Shown piece after piece: positions 9,092 through 18,475 of a DNA stretch of 27,738 nt. Location: NCBI GenBank assembly GCA_000467715.1, contig AJFK01000406.1, positions 1 through 27,738 of the forward strand, written 5' to 3'. Source of the DNA: Hysterium pulicare CBS 123377. Its lineage: Eukaryota; Ascomycota; Dothideomycetes; Hysteriales; Hysteriaceae. The position numbers and the translations under genes are program-made. Positions within the stretch are counted from its first letter, which is position 1. Each line of letters begins with the position of its first letter. The notes below the pieces were generated by a model. It ran no database searches and was not told where the DNA came from. It saw nothing but the letters and a program-made list of their open reading frames with translations.

Positions 9092-10236
9092 ATGGCTATA
9101 AATAACTCCGGAAACGCGTCTCTATCAGACGGCAAGAGTGTACCACTGCAACCCACGAGTACCAGAACGTTAAAGATGTCCACGGAAGGAAACCAGCCCT
9201 CCGAGCATATTCAAGACCAAGCACTGAATGCCATTGCTCAACATGGCGGGACTGCGACCAAATCGCCATTGGAGGGCTATCCGAAGGTCGCAAGGCTGAT
9301 GGGTTTAGAACCTCAAACCGCAATTTTTCGGCATTTCGGAGACCTGGAGATGCTTAATCTGCTCCGACTTCAAGCGGAACTGCATGATCTTGAAGAGCAA
9401 TTGCAGGAAGCTCGCGAAGAGGACGCTCAATCCGGCGATGCTGTTCGCGTAGGATATGTGTCCGATTTTCGATTAATGAGAGATTGGATGGAGGATGGCG
9501 ACTCGGTGCAGTATGACTTGATAATCAAAACAGGAAAGACCTTGCAAGAATACCGTAACGTTAACCGATTCAACTCTTAGTATCGAACGCTGTTAATCAA
9601 GAATCTAGACACAGCATTGCTTCAGGCTGCGGAAATGGCCAAACTGGGTCCGCCAACGAAGAGAGAAGTGGGCTACCTGCGGCAATGGCTACAGAGGCCA
9701 TCAATGGGAAATAACTTTCAAAGTGACCCCGAAAGAGGTATATGGGAGAAGCAACACGAAGATGATTTCCTCAGTCTTTGTCCTCGTGAGCCGCCACCTA
9801 AGAGTGATGCGTTTACTTCATTGCTCAATGGAACCCTTCTGGATATCTATCATGGAATGTTGGGTCAGCGTCGGAAGGTATCTTCCACCCACAGCCCTTT
9901 GGAGTAACTTGTGCTGAATTCTTTCCCCAGCGCAATCAATCCGAGAAACTTGGTGAGAATACGCGGAAGTACAGCGACGCTCACATCATGAGGCTCAGCA
10001 ACATTATTGGCGCCACATTGGCATCATTGCTTCCTACTCTCGTGATACTGGTGCTTTACTTTATTAAGCGCATGATTGTTCGGATCGGATTGGTGATTGT
10101 TTTCACAGCCATATTCTCTCTCACGCTCGGCCTGGTGACTGAGGCTAGGAAGGTTGACGTTTTCTCAGCGACGGCGGCCTTCGCTGCTGTTGAGGTGGTT
10201 TTTATCGGAAGCACGAGTACAAATAGCACAGGTTAG
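9092..10236 (+). CDS. DUF6594 family membrane protein
   Basis: Predicted 345 aa; exons 9092-9554, 9609-9877 and 9931-10236 (introns 54 and 53 nt). The conserved front reads YPKVARLMGLEPQTAIFRHFG, then LNLLRLQAELHDLEEQL (a coiled-coil-like helix), PPTKREVGYLRQW, a YSDAHI motif and three C-terminal hydrophobic segments at about 268-289, 294-313 and 320-337 (LPTLVILVLYF, IGLVIVFTAIFSL, ATAAFAAVEVVFIG). This order matches the fungal DUF6594 family as I remember it. The first intron was resolved by conservation: donor GTAACG at 9555 and acceptor CTAG at 9608 give LQEYHTALLQAAE and remove an in-frame TAG at 9578. The first 50 residues are Ser/Thr/Gln-rich and probably disordered; a second ATG at 9176 could be the start. 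It probably sits in a membrane with a long cytosolic N-terminus. Function unknown; see the divergent neighbour. Confidence 0.82.
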
Positions 10237-10360
10237 GACTATTATAATACATTTGTACGTTTTGTCGTAGCCGAAACACCACAGTTCCAATACCTAACCA
10301 GAAGAATGTGATGCAGAATGTGATCTCAGAATGCAAGGAAACTCACATTTCAGTAGATTG

Positions 10361-11574
10361 TTATGCTGTGAAATTCACATCCATCTTCGCTCTTACTTGT
10401 TCCGAGGTCATACCTATACCAACATCTTCCTCCCCATCCCCCTTAACTCCAACCTCAAGATAACTCTCCACCAGCGCTCGAATCAACTCGACGGCAACTT
10501 TCCCCCCCTTCACCACCTGCTCCTCCGTCGGCAAATTTGGCACATGCATGAAGACCACCGGTCGTCCCTCCCCTTTACCCTTCTCCTCCTTTTGCTCTTT
10601 GTCCCAATAATGTACAAGCGAATTCCAATATTGAAACCCGCACAGAAAATTTCCTGCATCTTCGCTCAGCCTCACATCAAACCCCGGATCATGGGCCGGT
10701 AGCCGTGCTTTCCACCTCTTATATACATCTCTGCTATCGAATCCCGTTCTCAAAACACTGGGATAACCTTCCTTTCGCGGCCACTTTCGTTCCGCTGAAT
10801 CATCACTAAATCTGTCTTCATCGACATCGGGGATGGCTCCGTAACCTCTCCCATGAGCGCCTTTCTCGAGTGTGTAGAATGATCGGCCTGCGGCGAGGCC
10901 TATATGTAGTACGATGTCAGGTTTTGGGAGAGCGGTGGTGGAAGCGGCTGGCGTGAGGAGGATTGGAGCCAGAGACACGACGGTCATATATGCGACCCGG
11001 ACGGGAGAGTGGTGGACCAGAATCCGGATTGGGGGAAGACCGCCGCGTTCACTGGGAAGGAGGGCTGGGAGACCGGAGGCGATCGTCCAGGAGGAGTTTA
11101 TGGGGAATTGGTCTAGGAAGGGCTTACGATGGTTGGTTAGATGGATTCAAGGAGAGCTGACATAGATGATATGACGCTTAGCGCGAAAGAAAAGAGCAAT
11201 CAAAGTAAAGGGTTCGTGACAGAGGCGAAGAAAAGGATGGCTACGTTTGATTAGGGTATGAATAGATTAACCGGAAAGATTATTAAGGTAGAGGTATGTT
11301 GCTACGGATGACGACTTAGGAGAGATAACATCAGTGACCCAGATGCTCTACTGCTTCTAAAAGAAACGAAGCGAGTTGGCCGCCTTCAAACGAGAATCTG
11401 GCTGTAGACTAGATTTTGATTGAAATCACATGTACAAACTAGTACGAAAATACCTGGAAATTCAGAGTTCAGAAGCAGAATACCTACCCCATAACCAGTG
11501 ACTAGAACCGTGATAGGTTCCTCCGTCTTCTCAGGCGGTGGCTGCCGAGCTGCTGTCGTCCAAGCTCGAGGCAT
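10361..11574 (-). CDS. Pyroglutamyl-peptidase I-like cysteine peptidase (family C15)
   Basis: The family removes N-terminal pyroglutamate from peptides. Exons: 11574-11488 (29 aa, ending ITVLVTGYG) and 11122-10361, giving 282 aa, a little longer than fungal relatives (about 220-270). Joining the exons makes TVLVTGYGPFLDQFPINSSW, the diagnostic N-terminal strand and loop. PPIRILVHHSPVRVAY and DIVLHIGLAAGR follow. Candidate catalytic residues are Glu115 (TLEKGAH), Cys190 (AGNFLCGFQYWNSL) and His222 (VVFMHVPNLP), in the family's Glu-Cys-His order. The intron is unusually long for this window (365 nt), with donor GTAGGT, branch CTAAC and an AAG acceptor, so the first exon should be confirmed by RNA. 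An inserted charged loop (EQKEEKGKGEG) lies between Cys and His. Convergent with the DUF6594 gene (124 nt apart), divergent from the FAD monooxygenase. Confidence 0.83.
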
Positions 11575-12395
11575 GATTTTAAGGAGTCAACCAAATCAGA
11601 GCGTGCTGGCTCCGAACCTCCAGGGCCCGAGTGACCTTTAATAGATGGACAGCTGGCGAGAGTTAGCGAATGACGTAAAAGGGTCTCAGAAAGGGTCGCC
11701 ATGATGCTGGAGCCTTCCACCGTTCCACCCTTCCACTAACAATGGGAAGAAAGCTGAAGGAGGACTTGAAGAAACATGCACACTTGCAGCTTACCAGAAA
11801 GACCCAACAAAAGACTGCATGTTGTCCAAGGTTCACTGTCGGGACAAGTCTTGTTATATAATATCGTCCGGATGCTTTCACCGAGCAGGCGAGCCTTGGC
11901 GCTTCTATCCGATCGGCGCGATAGGGTCAGGTTGATGCATATCTGATATCGTAATCGGCATCACGATTCTCCGAACCGAGGCGAAGCTGTGGGCCGGCAG
12001 CACCAGAGCCAGGGGTCACACCCGGCCGACGACAGCAGGACAGCTACCCCACATTACGTGCCGGGATTCAGCATCGGCACATTCACAAGGCCAACATGAG
12101 TTGGCTTCTGGCATACCCTTCCTCCTCTCTTCCTTCCATCAATCCACTTCCGATCCAGTGCATTGATCGGGAGGTGCCACATGTGGATACTAACAAGACG
12201 TGGAGCTTGAACGTATTGGCACGCTTCATGTGCTTCGTGCTACGATATCATTAGTACCATCGGAAGAGGTCGAGGGTCCACTTCGATACCAATTAGGCCA
12301 AAGGTTACTAGCCTTTCTTTCACCCCCTCGTCACTCCATGCACCAAGTGCACTCTTCTAACATACTCTCACACTCGAACTTAGAATTCCGCCGCC
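11575..12395. promoter_or_regulatory. Divergent intergenic region between the C15 peptidase and FAD monooxygenase genes
   Basis: 821 nt with no supported gene. About 11890-12060 is distinctly GC-rich, with several CGG and CCG triplets of the kind bound by Zn2Cys6 regulators but no convincing paired site. About 12110-12390 is C/T-rich and probably the promoter and leader of the monooxygenase. Short minus-strand open stretches at 11502-11881 have no recognisable motif. Confidence 0.4.
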
Positions 12396-13747
12396 ATGAC
12401 AACCCTCACGAAGCCCTTTGATATCGCCATCGTTGGTGGTGGCATAGCAGGCCTTACCCTGGCCCTCTCCCTCCTTAAATACAATGTCCCTGTTACACTC
12501 TACGAATCCGCGCCCAAGTTCGGTGAAATTGGAGCAGGTGTTGGCTTTGGACCCAATGCGGCGCGAGCTCTGGAAGGAATTGATCCTCGGATGACAGCAG
12601 TTTTTCGCAAACTTGCAACGCCGAATCAGTGGAAAAGCAAGCAAGACACATGGTTCACTTGCAGAGTTGGCGATGAGCGGAAGAAGATGCCCGACGGACA
12701 GAAAACTGGGAATACGGTGTTCGAGATGCAATATACTGCCCCAGGCGAGAGAGGTGGATTCCATCGCGCACATTTTCTGGACGAAATGGTCAAGCTGGTC
12801 CCAGAGTCCATGTCGAAGTTCGGGAAGAAGCTTGTCGACCTCTCCAGTGCGAAGGACGGAAGTGGGGATGTGGTGTTACACTTTGAGGATGGCACTATCG
12901 CGAAGCATAATGCGGTCATAGGCTGTGATGGGATCAAGTCTCGGACAAGAGAAGTGCTTTTAGGGAAGGAGAATCCTGCGGCTCGGGCTGTATTCTCTGG
13001 GAAGTACGCTTACAGAGGATTGATACCTATGGAGGAAGCTATTGAATTGGTGGGGGAAGAGGAAGCAATGAATAGTCAGATGTATTTTGGCTACCATGGA
13101 CATGTTCTCACCTTCCCCATCGCAAAAGGGAAAATAATGAATGGTCAGTGCCTTTTCGTCTTTCAACCAACGACTTCTCCTGCTAAAGTAGCGTAGTTGT
13201 GGCATTCAGGTCCCGCGATAGCTGGACCGATCCCAATTGGGTTGTCCACACAACTAAGGAAGAGATGCTCGAGGACTACGCCAAATGGGGCTCCACGGTG
13301 CACAGGATCATTTCCGCAATGCAGAAACCAGACATATGGGCTCTCTTCAACCATCCTCCAGCCGAAACATATTACAAAGGCCGTGTCTGTCTCCTCGGCG
13401 ATGCCGCCCACGCAAGTACGCCCCACCAAGGCGCCGGAGCAGGCATGTGCATAGAAGATTCGTACGTTCTCAGCAGCCTAATCGGTGATGCGAAGGACCT
13501 TAAAGACCTGGACCATGCCTTTAGAGCCTACGATACAGTAAGGAGGCCACGAACGCAGAAATTAGTCGAAACGAGTAGGGAAGCTGGAACTCTTTACGAT
13601 TTTGAGCTTGAGGGTGATGATTTGGAGAAGATCGAGCAAAACATGACAGGTAGGATGAGGTGGATCTGGGATGAAAACCTGGACATGGAGATTGAGGATG
13701 CAAAGAGGCTTATGAGGGGTTACGATGCGGCGCAGGCAAAATTCTAG
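12396..13747 (+). CDS. FAD-dependent monooxygenase, salicylate hydroxylase-like
   Basis: Class A flavoprotein monooxygenase of 432 aa: NAD(P)H reduces FAD, which activates O2 to hydroxylate an aromatic substrate. Exons 12396-13143 and 13197-13747; the 53-nt intron (GTCAGT..CTAAAG..GTAG) joins as IMNVVAFRSRD. The FAD-binding dinucleotide fold is IVGGGIAGLTLALSLL (GxGxxG at 14-19). GCDGIKSRTRE (DG motif, Asp178) contacts both nucleotides, and LLGDAAHASTPHQGAGAG (GD motif, Asp318) binds the FAD ribose. EIGAGVGFGPNAARAL is also typical of the salicylate 1-monooxygenase branch. No signal peptide, so probably cytosolic. The substrate cannot be read from sequence: salicylate, other hydroxybenzoates or a secondary-metabolite intermediate are all possible. 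There is no polyketide or peptide synthase nearby, so a biosynthetic cluster is not supported. Confidence 0.92.
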
Positions 13748-13855
13748 ATGCGCGGGTCAAAGATAGATTGGATGTATTGTTTTAAAAATGGTATTGGACT
13801 GCTCAATCCACATTGCTATGTGAATTTAATCTCCATTCTGTGACCCACCAAATAC

Positions 13856-15910
13856 CTATCTCCTTCGTCCAACCCCTCCGCCTCCAGCAGCATCACTCTT
13901 ATCAGCAAGGCTAACAAGCTCACCAATGCCCGCCTGCTCCTGCTCATCCTCTAAAGCGCGAATCTCCTCTCTGCAATCCCACCATTTCTCTTCGGCCTGC
14001 TCAAATGCCGCCTTCTTGATCTCCTTCGGCGACTTCTCTCCTCCTTTGCTAGATTTGCTTATCTCTTCTATTACGATGTCCTGCCACTGGATCGACGTTC
14101 TGGCATAAAAGTCCCGCAAGGCCTCGAAGGGCCTTGGATGCGGCAGGGTATCCGTAAGCGCGGATACTTCTTCCTCTTGTTGCTCCGGAACTTCCTTCTG
14201 CGACGCAGCTGATGGACCTTGAGATACCGATGTTGCGGCTGTGCTGGCTTTCTCTGACTTATCTTCATCTTCACTTGCATCTGAGCCTTCTTCATCCTCG
14301 TCGTCTTCTTCGTCGCTTTGCTCATCTTCGCTGCCCTGCCAGTCTTCTAGCTCGCGCTTGTAGATCTCTTTGACGCCGTCTAATTTTCCAAGATCAACAG
14401 CCCACATCTCGTCAAATGTATATTCGCGATCTCCCTTCTCAAACGTGCCGCCAAAAATGTAGAGGACGTCATCATGAACTGTGAGTTGAGCGTTGAATCT
14501 GGAATGTGGGAATTCAAAAATTCGTGGCTTTTCAATCTTCTCTTCTTCTTGCTCCTCTTCCTTGATCTCGATACTAGCGGGCGCTTCACTGATCTCTTCC
14601 CCTACACTAGTCTTCCCTTTCATCTCAAGAGCCTTGAGATTTGCCAAGAGCTCTTCCTCATCCGCTCTCCCTCGTCCTCGCCTCCCGCCAGCTTTTTCTG
14701 CCCCTGCCCCAGCCCCAGCCTTCTTCGCTGGATGCGTCCGCGGCCTTCTCAGTGCAAGTGGAAAGTACCTATTCCGTTCAATATTCCAAACAAATAGCGT
14801 ATTGAAGAACTCAGAATCAATTCCCTCCTCACTCTCCTCAACATCATGCACACCTCCGAAAAGAATGCCCCTTCCTTTATGGAACGCCATCGTAGCACCT
14901 GCTCTCGGCGGGTTGGGAGGATTCGCAGGCCTCTTCCTCTTTTCCCAGAAAATCTTGGGGAGCGTATTCGCAGGAGCATCTGAACTCGCAGGCTGGATTC
15001 TTAGGAACCATGAATCTTCATGGACTTTTGGTTTCAGTGAGACACGCGGTCCACCACCTGAGCCCTTGCCTTTTTGGTTGGAGGAGCCACCCGCGGTCGC
15101 TTTGACGCGAGAGTAGCCTCCATAAAGCACAGCACCACTCTCAGAGGGTAGGAATGAGAAACTACTCCTTGCCTCCGGTTTCCCAGTCGCTGGCGGTAAC
15201 GTAGGCTGAAACCAATTGAAAGTCGTACAATCGTAGACCCATAGATCAGCTAGATATTTCGTCTGCTGCGATGTATCCTGAAAGCCTCCAAATAAAACTA
15301 TGTAGTTCTTGAAATACGTCATTCGATGTCCCGATCGTGCGGGCGGACTTGCAGCCTTCCCTTTCGTTTCGATCCGACTCCATTCCCGCGTCACCGGATC
15401 TAGACGCCAGAAATCATTGTAGTGGTAGAATGTGCCTTGTTTAGGGGATGAGAATTCTCCGCCGAAGAGGTAGATCTCCTTCGTGTTGCCTGCTCGACAC
15501 CACGCATGACCTGACCTTGGGAGCGGAGTGTTGGGAGATGTGACTTGGCGCCAGGTGTCATGTTTGATGTTATAGACGAAAAGATCATTATAGAATGCCG
15601 CTGTAGCCCCGTTAAAGTATTCGCCTCCAAACAAGAATAACTCATTCTCATTTGCTGGGTTTGCTGTGAACGTCGCGGAGGTCCGCGGGGATGGTGCATC
15701 ACACGATGTCTCGGTGACCTTTAGGAATTGCTCTTGCTGTCGAGCGTATTCAGCTAGCACAGCATCGAGATCGACATCTTCGGCGTCGCTGTCGGGTTCG
15801 TCTTTGGTCTTTTTGCTGACTTTCTTTTCTTTCTTGGCGGTTTTCTTTTCTTGCTTTGCTGCTGTGCGCGCTTTTTTCTCGGCAGTTTTGGATTTCTTGT
15901 CTTTGGCCAT
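13856..15910 (-). CDS. Kelch-repeat protein, Kel3/KLHDC4 family
   Basis: Single exon, 684 aa. The N-terminus (1-40) is extremely Lys-rich, as in family members and consistent with nuclear or RNA association. Six kelch blades follow (about 65-500), each marked by FGG or YGG: LFLFGGEYFNG, IYLFGGEFSS, IVLFGGFQDT, AVLYGGYSRV, GILFGGVHDV and LYIFGGTFEKG, with the paired Trp/Tyr of each blade downstream. A long acidic Asp/Glu/Ser run (about 530-590) precedes a C-terminal helical segment (LRDFYARTSIQWQDIVIEE onward) that fits the DUF4110 domain at the end of Kel3-like proteins. The ATG at 15910 is the first ATG of the frame and begins MAKDKKSK as in relatives; the frame extends to 15958 only through a non-ATG start. 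The family role is poorly defined, and the call to family is more secure than any function. Convergent with the monooxygenase (108 nt apart). Confidence 0.9.
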   Translation of the reverse strand: MAKDKKSKTAEKKARTAAKQEKKTAKKEKKVSKKTKDEPDSDAEDVDLDAVLAEYARQQEQFLKVTETSCDAPSPRTSATFTANPANENELFLFGGEYFNGATAAFYNDLFVYNIKHDTWRQVTSPNTPLPRSGHAWCRAGNTKEIYLFGGEFSSPKQGTFYHYNDFWRLDPVTREWSRIETKGKAASPPARSGHRMTYFKNYIVLFGGFQDTSQQTKYLADLWVYDCTTFNWFQPTLPPATGKPEARSSFSFLPSESGAVLYGGYSRVKATAGGSSNQKGKGSGGGPRVSLKPKVHEDSWFLRIQPASSDAPANTLPKIFWEKRKRPANPPNPPRAGATMAFHKGRGILFGGVHDVEESEEGIDSEFFNTLFVWNIERNRYFPLALRRPRTHPAKKAGAGAGAEKAGGRRGRGRADEEELLANLKALEMKGKTSVGEEISEAPASIEIKEEEQEEEKIEKPRIFEFPHSRFNAQLTVHDDVLYIFGGTFEKGDREYTFDEMWAVDLGKLDGVKEIYKRELEDWQGSEDEQSDEEDDEDEEGSDASEDEDKSEKASTAATSVSQGPSAASQKEVPEQQEEEVSALTDTLPHPRPFEALRDFYARTSIQWQDIVIEEISKSSKGGEKSPKEIKKAAFEQAEEKWWDCREEIRALEDEQEQAGIGELVSLADKSDAAGGGGVGRRR

Positions 15911-16624
15911 TCTAAGAACTAAAGTTACAAGCGGAGAGAACTGAAGTTGCGACAGCAAGCAAATTACGGAATTGGAGTTTTGTCGACGTAAAGAGTTATT
16001 TATTGGAGCAAAGCTTGAGTTTTCAACGAAGAAATTTGGAGCTAGAGAATTCTGGACACATCATGCTTTTAGAAGTGTTGTACTTCAGTTTCTAAGCTCC
16101 AGGTCTCGCCCTTGAAGTTAGTATATAGGTCTTGAAAGATTGGCGGTGTCGTATTCGTGCAGTTGTGCAATTTATGCAGTTCGCGTGACATAATGTATTC
16201 TATTCCTTTCGGAGCAGGAGCATCTAGAAACTATGCATACGGAGCATTCACCAATCTAATCTCGACATTCACCGTCCACCTCGTCTTCCGCTTGCCTTCT
16301 GCTTATCTTCGACTCGTCTTCCGCTTGCCTTCTACTTGCCTTCTGCTTGCCTTCTGCTTGCCTTCTGCTTGCCTTCTGCTTATCTTTGACTCGTCTTCCG
16401 CTTGCCTTTTGCTGACCTTTGACTCATCTTCAGCTTGCATTCTACTTGCCTTCTGCTCGCTTCACTTTTCGTTATGAAGGAGTAAGACTGGCCTTGAATT
16501 AACCCCTTTTCTAAGCACTCTATTTAGTCTTAAAGAACTACCACATCCACCCGCCTCTATAACAATACTATTTCTCCAAGAGGAATTGCTTCCGACTTAA
16601 TACATACCATCTCGTATTAGAAAA
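15911..16624. promoter_or_regulatory. Divergent intergenic region carrying a minisatellite
   Basis: 714 nt between the kelch gene (minus) and the hydrolase gene (plus), so it serves as promoter for both. It contains the 11-bp tandem array listed separately. A plus-strand open stretch across the array (16157-16477) is repetitive Leu/Ser/Cys text caused by the repeat and is not called. Confidence 0.5.
16281..16456. repeat. Tandem array of 16 units of 11 bp, with 33-bp higher order
   Basis: Sixteen consecutive 11-mers in exact register with no insertions or deletions. The commonest unit is TTGCCTTCTGC (four identical copies in a row at 16336-16379). Variants such as TCGTCTTCCGC, TTATCTTCGAC and TTATCTTTGAC recur in order, giving a partial 33-bp (three-unit) super-repeat. 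One strand is almost all pyrimidine except at fixed positions. The period is close to one helical turn. This is a minisatellite rather than a CRISPR array, since no unique spacers separate the units. Confidence 0.9.
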
Positions 16625-18308
16625 ATGATCGCTGCCGCTAAGATTCTCGAGCAGAGAACGCATCTGATCCCTGGTGGGCCAATGGAACTTGAGGTTACCT
16701 TACAAACCATAGCGCTGACTTCACTTTAGGAAAGTTAAAAATAACCGAGCACTTTTTCGAGGTTCTCCGTGACTACTCCAAACCTGCAGCCGGCACTCTT
16801 CAGCTCTTCGCTCGCAGCGCTCGAAAAGCCGAGAAACCTGCAGATTACTCTTCAATCTCACCGGAAGAAGAAAAGAAGAAGTCTCAACTCCCGTGGCTCA
16901 TCTATCTTCAAGGTGGTCCCGGAATTGAATGCCGTTCTCCCCAAGACAATGCCTGGACTCAGAGCATCCTCGACAAGGGCTACCAGGTTCTACTTCTCGA
17001 CCAACGAGGCACCGGCCTCAGTAACTCTATCTGCGCTTCTACTCTAGGATTGAGGGGCGATGAGAGCGTGCAGGCGAGTTATCTAAAGAGCTTTAGAGCG
17101 GATAGTATCGTGAAGGATTGTGAAGCTATTAGAAAAGCTTTAACCGCCGAGTATCCGGACGAGAAGAAGAAATGGAGCGTTATGGGACACAGCTTTGGTG
17201 GATTTTGTGCTACTACCTATCTCTCGTTCTATCCCGAAGCGTTGAAGGAAGCGTTCATCTTCGGTGGCCTACCACCCGTGACTGTTGAGAGGCCGGACGA
17301 GGTTTATGAGAGGTTGTATAAGCGGGTGAAGACACGAAATGAGAAGTACTACGAGAAGTATCCTGAGGATGTGGATAGAGTGAAGAAGATCATAACCTTC
17401 TTGCAGAGGTTTGGGGATAGCACGGTCAGGTTATCCAGCGAGGGGAGTTTGAGTGCCCGGAGATTCCTCCAGCTAGGTATCAAGTTTGGATTCCATGGTA
17501 AGTGCGGTTGCTCTCTAAACGTGATAGGACTTAGTCTGGCTAACTCTTCTCCCAGGTGGAATTGATTCCGTCCATGGTTGGTATATCCCTTTTAATGTTG
17601 CTGCCTCTATATAACTTACATATGGTAGAACTGGTCTTACGTGCCTCATCGGATCTCAACCAGTTTGGACATTTACCTAGAGGCACTACGTCAGCTATTG
17701 AGCAGTCGCTATCCTTCGATGAGAATGTTCTGTATTGCCTTCTGCATGAACCTTGCTATTGCCAAGGGTAAGCCTCCTTGACATCTTACTATAAAAAGAA
17801 ATTCTTGTATAAACGTTGATTGACGAAATCTAGAGCCGCATCCAACTGGTCCGCAGAGCGTCTGCTGGAGAAGCATCCCGAATTCTCCCTTAGTAATTCT
17901 GGCGCACTCTTCTTCACAGGTGAAATGGTGAGTTGCAGGCTCTTTTCATATCTCTTCCGCTCAAACACACTCTGGATATCTAATAGTGCCATCTAGATTT
18001 ACCCCTATATGCTTGAATCCTACACCGAACTCCGCAAACTCTCTACCGTAGCCCAGAAATTGGCCGCGGAATCGGACTGGCCTCGTCTTTACGATCTTGA
18101 TCAATTGGCCAAGAACGAGGTTCCAGTCTATGCAGCAGTCTATCACGATGACATGTATGTTGATTTCGATCTTAGTATGGATGCAGCTCGGCGTATCAAA
18201 GGATGCAAGACATTTGTGACGAATGCTATGTATCATGATGCTGTGAGGAGTAAAATGGAAGATGTGATTAAGGGAGTTTGGGCGCTGAGAGATGATGTTA
18301 TTGATTGA
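16625..18308 (+). CDS. Alpha/beta hydrolase, prolyl aminopeptidase-like (family S33)
   Basis: Six exons, 460 aa: 16625-16673, 16730-17497, 17556-17576, 17629-17767, 17834-17927 and 17997-18308. The family cleaves N-terminal proline (or other residues) from peptides. LQGGPGIECRSPQD (oxyanion GGPG at 78-81), LLLDQRGTGLS, WSVMGHSFGGFC (nucleophile Ser171), YHDDMYVDF (Asp408 or 409) and NAMYHDAVR (His437) give a complete Ser-Asp-His triad. FDENVLYCLLHEPCYCQG and ASNWSAERL are conserved in fungal relatives I remember. Exon 3 is only 21 nt (GGIDSVH), flanked by GTAAGT..CCCAG and GTTGGT..GTAG introns. The first intron uses a weak GTGGGC donor, chosen because it yields HLIPGKLKITEHFFEV. No signal peptide, so probably cytosolic. 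The gene is intact in frame through all five joins. Confidence 0.88.
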
Positions 18309-18475
18309 TGGGCTATGATAGGGCGGTGGATGGACCGTGAACACAATGACTTCATGGTCTCAGATCAAGTTAGTTGAGGATTGAAGCCAAAGTCTTTGGA
18401 CATGGCGTGATAATTTGCATAAAGCGTACTTTATGGTCGCCCTTCTAATTCAGCGATGTGGGTATATCTACTCTC

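Noticed and set aside
9555-9580. A 26-nt GT..AG segment in the DUF6594 gene that would remove the TAG at 9578
   Set aside because: Too short for spliceosomal splicing and breaks the frame. The 54-nt choice ending at 9608 keeps frame and restores the conserved spacing.
11955-11985. CGG and CCG triplets about 12 bp apart as a Zn2Cys6 regulator site before the FAD monooxygenase
   Set aside because: The spacing does not match a well-known site, and such triplets are frequent in this GC-rich stretch.
10361-13747. A secondary-metabolite gene cluster around the FAD monooxygenase
   Set aside because: No polyketide synthase, peptide synthetase, terpene cyclase, cluster regulator or transporter is present. 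The neighbours are a peptidase and a conserved kelch protein.
14493-15116. Plus-strand open frame of 207 codons
   Set aside because: Antisense to the kelch gene; the Ser/Pro/Phe-rich translation mirrors its Lys/Glu/Gly codons.
16281-16456. CRISPR-like array
   Set aside because: Units are contiguous 11-mers with no unique spacers, in a fungal genome; it is a minisatellite.
16157-16477. Plus-strand open frame of 106 codons across the minisatellite
   Set aside because: Its translation is Leu/Ser/Cys repeat text produced by the 11-bp array; there is no start context or domain.
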